DNA of 64,000 bases from Hamiltosporidium tvaerminnensis. Taxonomy: Eukaryota; Microsporidia; Dubosqiidae. The notes below the pieces were generated by a model that worked only from the letters and a program-made list of their open reading frames with translations, was not told the origin of the DNA and did no database searches. The stretch spans positions 310,001 to 374,000 of the forward strand of contig CM061255.1 of assembly GCA_022605425.2 (NCBI GenBank), given 5' to 3'. The translations under genes and the position numbers were made by a program. Shown piece after piece: positions 58,384 through 64,000 of the stretch (positions are counted from its first letter, which is position 1; each line of letters begins with the position of its first letter).

Positions 58384-61011
58384 CTAACACTCATGAGAAT
58401 ATATCTGGTTTGAAGCTATTTTTACAAATCAAATCATCTCGTTCCGATGACTAGTACTATATAAAGAAACACGGTCGCCTTGTTATTTTTAAATGCACAT
58501 AGAACCTAACATGTGAAAAACCCAAAATTACACTATAATCTCACAAAATTATTGATTTTATTAGCCTGACATTGTAACAAGATCAAATAACTTTTATATA
58601 AACAACTGCCAAATATACAAAATTAAAAAAGTTTTCGGATATTTTATTAAAATGTAGTATAATATATACACGATCGTATATTTCGTATATAAGTAAACAG
58701 TAGGATTATTATCTACAAGAATTTTTCTATCTGACTATTCAGCCCCTTCGATTTCAACCAAAACTATTTATTCTATAAGATATTTTGCTTTTATATATTG
58801 TGATCATATCTATGTAATTTATAGATAAAATAACACCATCCATAATTACTCTTATATTTTAATTTTATAAAAAAATTTCGAATATATAGTGAATATAAAG
58901 AATGTAACATAAATAAAGTTTGAATGCAGTTATGCTAAAGTAAAAATGTTCCGTTTTATGGCTTAATCATAGGCTAGACAGTTGTTTTACTTCGATTAAA
59001 ATGTTCATTTTTTATATATTTGAGAAGGTACAGGAATATTCTCACCATGAAATACGGCTTTAAACCTTGAAAATTGTGGTATATATGTAAACTTATACGT
59101 TAGAATAAGATAAATTACACCATGATGAATGTACAATATTTAGTTATTAAGGGCTTTATAGCCTTAATATACGACATTTATATTAAAATATTTTTTTTTG
59201 TTTATAAAATTATTAATTTTAAAGTTGTATATTTTGAATTGTTTTTTGTTCTTAATATCTCGGAATATCCGTCTTTTTCGATCTGATATCTGATTAATAC
59301 AAGGCGCATATAAGTCATCTTTATTGGTTTCTGTTACAATTTATTTATGCTATGATTGGGAATGTGTTTTAAATTTTGGTAAAAACGGCATTCCAAAGTG
59401 AATTTAGATCACAAAAACTTTTTTAAATTAAAGAGAAAATATATCTTATTCTTACTTTATAAAGAAGAAAATTCGATTCTAATTTATAAAATTTCAGTCA
59501 GTGATTTACTTCTTTACTGCTAGTTGAAGTATAAAATTATTATGATTAACGAAATAAAAATTTTTCGTTTTTGACCATGTAATATTTTATAAATTGTTAA
59601 TGTTCTTCTAATTCTTTATTGTTTTAAATTTTTTATACCTTTATTTTATTCTGAAAAAATTGTTTCCGTATTTATTATTTTGATGAAACAAAATTTTTTT
59701 CGCTTGGATATAATATAATAGACATTTACTAACCTATTCTTAAATTATTTATAATTATTATTATTATTCAAACCGAAACGTGAAATTTGGTTTTATATTG
59801 TACTTACAATACTTTGTACGTTTTTTTTAATAGGGTTCTACACATCATGGTCATTTAATTGTAAGCTTCAATGGAAGTTGAATAGAAAACCAATATAAAT
59901 TACAAAACAAAATTTTACGAAACATTTTATAATTACATTTGCAGTTTTCTATATTTTTTTTATGGAATAAACGATTCCATTATGATTCAAAAACCTATTA
60001 TTTAAATACTTCAGCTACTGGTAAATTTAAGAAAAGCAACATTCATTTTATAGTTAAAGACGTTTATTTCTAATATATTTGATTTGAAATATTTTATATA
60101 ATTCTGGTTTGTATATATTTACGGTTTATTTAGCTTGTACTTCATATTCCTTATGCATGTTGATTTATATTTTTGTAAAAATTTGTAATTTAACTAACTT
60201 TATTCAAGTTTTAGTATGAATATCACATAAAAATTAAAGATATAGATTAAAAATTGTGTGTATTATTTTATTCTTGCAGAATATTGCAGAATTAACATTA
60301 ATAAAGCTCATCGAAGTTAAAAAAAGAGGAGGTTATATATGGGTTAACATCTATTTAGATTGGAAAAATTTTCTGTTTTAAGAAACATTCACACAATGAC
60401 TTAAATTCGAATGTAGTGGAATAAAAGATTGTGGTTTACGCAAAAAATTGCTACCAGTTGTGAAATGATTAAAACAGTGGCTGTTCATATACTGTGACGC
60501 GATTTAATAAATATATATGTTGTAAAGTCTTTTTTATTTCGTTTATATTTATGAATTTTTCCGTTAATTGAACTAAAACAAAATTTTTGGATTAATTTAT
60601 AGTCATATTACTATATGTTAATCATTTTAAAACCAATTTTAATATCTCTTAATATTATTTTATCATTTTGGCATTAATTACCATAAAATTCATATAAATA
60701 TAAGGATTTTTAAATTATATAATATAACATTAAAAATATATTGTTCTAAGATCAATTTAAAACCCATTATATTATAGGAAATATGCATTCCTTGTGACAA
60801 ATCATGTTGTCTGCTTGCTATATTTTTATAAAGATAATCCAATAGGTTTTTTACTATTGACAAAAGGGTATAATCATTCAATTATTGTATATTTTCATAA
60901 TTTTTAGAATTGTGCTAACTTAAAATTCATATTCAAATTTAATTTTTTTGATAAAAATAGAACTTTTGAACCATTATGCATAAACTTCAATCATTATAAT
61001 TTAATACTTTT
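58384..61011. other. AT-rich spacer, inner part of the right arm
   Basis: Mirror of 38,073-40,722; no gene supported. Confidence 0.45.
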
Positions 61012-61026
61012 GCTTATTATCTACCT
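61012..61026. repeat. Target-site duplication, 3' copy (right arm)
   Basis: GCTTATTATCTACCT on the + strand, repeated exactly at 61,735-61,749. Confidence 0.9.
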
Positions 61027-61734
61027 AAATAAAATAAATAAATAAATAAAATTCGGCTTTATTGATAAAAAGTTTTCAGCACTACTCGTTGTATTGTTTT
61101 TAAAGGGAAACTAAGCTATTCATTTCCATACCATGCACCACACTCAAAAACAAAAATCCAATAAAACCGACCCGGCTGTGTACAGCCACCATATCCACAT
61201 TTGGACTTCGGTTCTAGAAGGTCACATAAAAATCCCTAAAATCCCACACTTACACATTAACGTCCGGCACGTCAAGTCTTCAACATATCATTTCTGATTT
61301 GTTAAGTCTTTAACTGTGCCGAACAAATTTGCTGCAGCCCAGCAGCTTGCCACTCCCCTTCCAAGAGCACTTTTTATACCTTTCTTTTCCTTAGTATAAG
61401 AAGATTTCAAACACAATTTGATTCCTAATGGAATCTTCGATCCAATCACATTCAGGTAGACTCATCTTGATGTTAAAGTAAGGGTTTTAGCATCGACAAG
61501 TGCCTAGGTAAACCGAGAATCTCGTTGCGTCGCAGTCGCATTTACCTCTTTGTATCGCCCCAGAAGAAATATGCTCACCGATTGAGCAACTTGCTGTTCC
61601 CGTTGGAACGGCGCTTAACGCCACGTAAAACTATAGTACATTCCGTCGTAACATAAAACCGTAAGGGGGTTTTGCTTGATCACACTTAGCGTTACCCAAC
61701 GAGAACCACGTGGAGGTGGTGATCATCTCTCGTC
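61027..61734 (-). mobile_element. 708-bp non-autonomous retroelement with 5' ribozyme (right arm)
   Basis: Same length and, by eye, same sequence and same target-site duplication as the left-arm copy, so the insertion predates duplication of the arm or was copied by gene conversion. Confidence 0.88.
61677..61734 (-). ncRNA. Predicted HDV-like ribozyme at the retroelement 5' end (right arm)
   Basis: Reverse-complement copy of 37,350-37,407, all stems preserved, GCTAAGT joining strand. Confidence 0.85.
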
Positions 61735-61749
61735 GCTTATTATCTACCT
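61735..61749. repeat. Target-site duplication, 5' copy (right arm)
   Basis: GCTTATTATCTACCT on the + strand, directly beside the ribozyme start. Confidence 0.9.
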
Positions 61750-63295
61750 TATATTTTTATTGTCTTTGTTCAATCTATTGAATTAATTTTATATTTCTGG
61801 TATATATTTCTTTTTAATGTAATTTGGTAACTCTGTAGTGCCAAGAATCTATTATTTTTATATAATACAAAAATTTCACTCAATTCATTCTTTTATTTTA
61901 ATATATTTGTTTTTCTAAATTTTCTTAATATTAGATCCGTTAAGTGATAACTTAAAAATCCAATTTTTCAATGGTTAACAAAAAATTTTTTATTCATTAC
62001 CAAACAGAAATTTATGCTTGATACTGATTTGAGATCCAAAAATTAAAATTTTAGAATTTTATAAATGATGCTTGTCTATCTATTTTAAACATTTGAATTA
62101 TTAAATCTACCATTATTTTTTTGAGTAAATTATTATTGGCAAATATGCCTCTATATTTTGCTTTTTCTTTTCTGTGCAGTTATATTCATAATTCAAAACT
62201 TAGCAAATATATTATTATAACGCTATAGAAAAATCTCAAATTTTAGTTAATGTTCAATAAATAAAGCCACTAGTATATTGTTTTATTCATCTCATAAAGT
62301 TTTTTTGTTAAAATTTTTTATATATCCTTTAAAGTATTTTCGCGCATCGTCGTCTATCTTTTATTTGAACAAAGAGATGCTAGTTAAGAAATTTTTTCTA
62401 TAATGTGTACATAAATTATGTTTTACAGCAATGTATGTCCATATATTTATTATTTTTTTTATTTATATGTTATCTAAGATTGACAAATATATTCTTTTTT
62501 TTGAATTTATAATTCAAATGATTAAAAGGTTAAGATCCTTGGCCATTTTAATATTCTAAACATGAATACATTAATTCCGTGATTTATATATTTTTATAAA
62601 TTTAAATTTTGATGTTATATATGGTATTTTAACAGATTTGGATATTTAATATGTAGTCTATTAGACCGTTATAATTTTCAATCTTTCTAGCATCTAGAAA
62701 TTAATGGAAATATATATAATTCGTTAAAGTAAAAAATTATCGTTATTCGAACATTCCTTTAATTTTTTTATGAAAAACAATTTGTGAATATTAAAAAGTT
62801 TGCGTTTCTGATAAAATAATATATAAAGGTAGGCAAAATATTACATTACAGTACATGTCTTAGTTTAAAAATATTGAAAACTTTGAAGCATATGAAAAAA
62901 ATAATAGATATGATACTAAATTTTTCTCAATTAGAAATCTCGATGCTGTCTTTTAAAATAGTTTTTGCTTATATAAAGGAAGAAATGTATTTAAAAATCA
63001 AATTGGTAATGAGATATCCAAGCATACATAAAGACTCTAATCTTTAAAAAGTGATATTTTAAAACATATCTGGTATGTGTTCTTATAAGTAGAATTAGTG
63101 GAAATTATTTAAATGTCACACAAATAGATTATGTAAAAAAAGCAAATGCGTTTTTGCTTAGATCCTAATTTTGTAAGGTGATAAAATGTTTCTTTCGTTA
63201 TATTTATCCTATTTGAATTTTTTTTGAAATCATTTTTTTGTTTACTTTTTTTTTAGTTTTATTAGTTTTTAATCCTTTATATTTTTTTTGATGTT
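61750..63295. other. AT-rich rDNA 3' spacer (right arm)
   Basis: Mirror of 35,790-37,334, with scattered differences; nothing recognised. Confidence 0.5.
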
Positions 63296-63353
63296 TGATC
63301 ACTCTTGGCGTTATCCAACGAGAACCACGTGGAGGTGGTGATCATCTCTCGTC
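63296..63353 (-). ncRNA. Predicted HDV-like ribozyme at the LSU 3' end (right arm), one-base variant
   Basis: Same as 35,732-35,789 except that the strand after P1 reads GGATAAC instead of GGGTAAC. P1, P2, P3, L3 and the catalytic C are unchanged. The changed G is the third of the run; the two Gs thought to form P1.1 remain. Confidence 0.78.
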
Positions 63354-63599
63354 ATGAGTGCTTGCTAGCCTCATCCACTCGCGATCTTGTGGATTACAGC
63401 TGCAGCACCCAAGCACGTCGTCTTCATGCTAGATAGTACAGTAGGGCCACGTTGAAGCTTAGAGGCCTTCAGCTCTTCCGTGCCAGGACGTTGCTTAGCC
63501 CGTACCTTACCAGATATAGGCACGACAAGAGGTCCTGCAGATTCGTTCCTTTCGTACTAGCATCTGCTCCCTTAGTACCGTAGCAGTAGTGTAAAACTA

Positions 63600-63637
<38 letters not shown>

Positions 63638-63741
63638 TGTTAGTGGGTGAACAATCCAACACTAGGTGCCTTCTGCTGCACCATGATAGGAAGAGCCGAC
63701 ATCGAAGAATCAAAAAGCAGCGTCGCTATGGTCGCTCGGCT

Positions 63742-63773
<32 letters not shown>

Positions 63774-64000
63774 ACGTCACCCATTGCTAGATGCTCTGTA
63801 AGCAATGGGATCGCTAGGCCTGGGTTTCCCCTCGTATTACCGTGTAGTAATACGTCAGGGTGGCTTTTGCCCTTGGACTACACCCTCGGTTTCTCTCCGA
63901 AGTTAGCCACCCTTAGGCCATCTGCGTTGTAGTCTAGCAGATGTACCGCCCCAGTCAAACTCCCCATCTGACAAATACGGGTCGCTTGCACAGCTAGTGG
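63354..64000 (-). rRNA. Large subunit rRNA, 3' part (second rDNA unit, truncated by window end)
   Basis: 647 bp matching 35,085-35,731 in reverse complement, including the sarcin-ricin loop region and TACCACAGGGATAACTGGCT block. The unit points toward the first one (tail-to-tail, LSU ends 27.6 kb apart). Confidence 0.95.

Larger units (their letters stand above)
58384..64000 (-). repeat. Right arm of the large inverted repeat
   Basis: Reverse complement of 35,085-40,722. It runs into the window end inside the LSU rRNA gene, so the full arm may include the whole rDNA unit. Small indels relative to the left arm occur in the AT spacer. Confidence 0.92.

Overview
The window looks like a chromosome segment from a gene-poor, very AT-rich microsporidian. 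Three observations support this. The SSU rRNA is short (about 1.3 kb) and is followed by a tiny ITS and an LSU of about 2.55 kb with the 5.8S sequence fused to its 5' end. The proteins are compact (a minimal Dre2, a TrpRS without appendages). The short upstream regions carry CCC motifs just before start codons. Only eight convincing cellular genes lie in 64 kb, so the genome is of the expanded, low-density type; I cannot name the genus from sequence alone.

Layout. 0.8-31 kb: scattered single genes with long AT-rich gaps. They are an ING-type PHD-finger protein (+), the cytosolic Fe-S protein DRE2 (+), ribosomal protein eL30 (+), the TFIID/SAGA histone-fold subunit TAF12 (-), a secreted protein of unknown function (+), the GPI-lipid remodelling protein PER1/PGAP3 (+), tRNA pseudouridine synthase PUS7 (-) and tryptophanyl-tRNA synthetase (-). 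Between them lie at least five copies of a ~730-bp interspersed element (one with a 12-bp target-site duplication), partial relatives that share only its 5' end, two copies of a ~930-bp second repeat (one interrupted by the first element), a non-LTR retrotransposon C-terminus relic, and several short tandem repeats.

31.4-35.8 kb: one complete rDNA unit (5' leader, SSU, ITS, 5.8S-LSU) on the + strand. A second unit enters from the right end on the - strand (63,354-64,000). The two units point toward each other and belong to a large inverted repeat with arms of at least 5.6 kb (35,085-40,722 and 58,384-64,000) around a 17.7-kb centre. The centre holds a degenerate GC-richer non-LTR retrotransposon (42.2-47.4 kb) with coiled-coil ORF1, AP-type endonuclease, reverse transcriptase and a C-terminal zinc-knuckle-like motif, broken by many stops and frameshifts. 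The rest is AT-rich sequence with no recognisable gene.

Most interesting result: a 58-nt sequence that folds as an HDV-like (nested double pseudoknot) self-cleaving ribozyme with essentially no P4 occurs four times. Two copies lie exactly at the 3' end of the LSU rRNA in both rDNA arms. Two lie exactly at the 5' end of a 708-bp non-autonomous retroelement flanked by a perfect 15-bp target-site duplication. The predicted cleavage site coincides with the retroelement 5' end and would define the LSU rRNA 3' end. This suggests a ribozyme shared between rRNA processing and a retrotransposon. It is an inference from sequence and needs biochemical testing.
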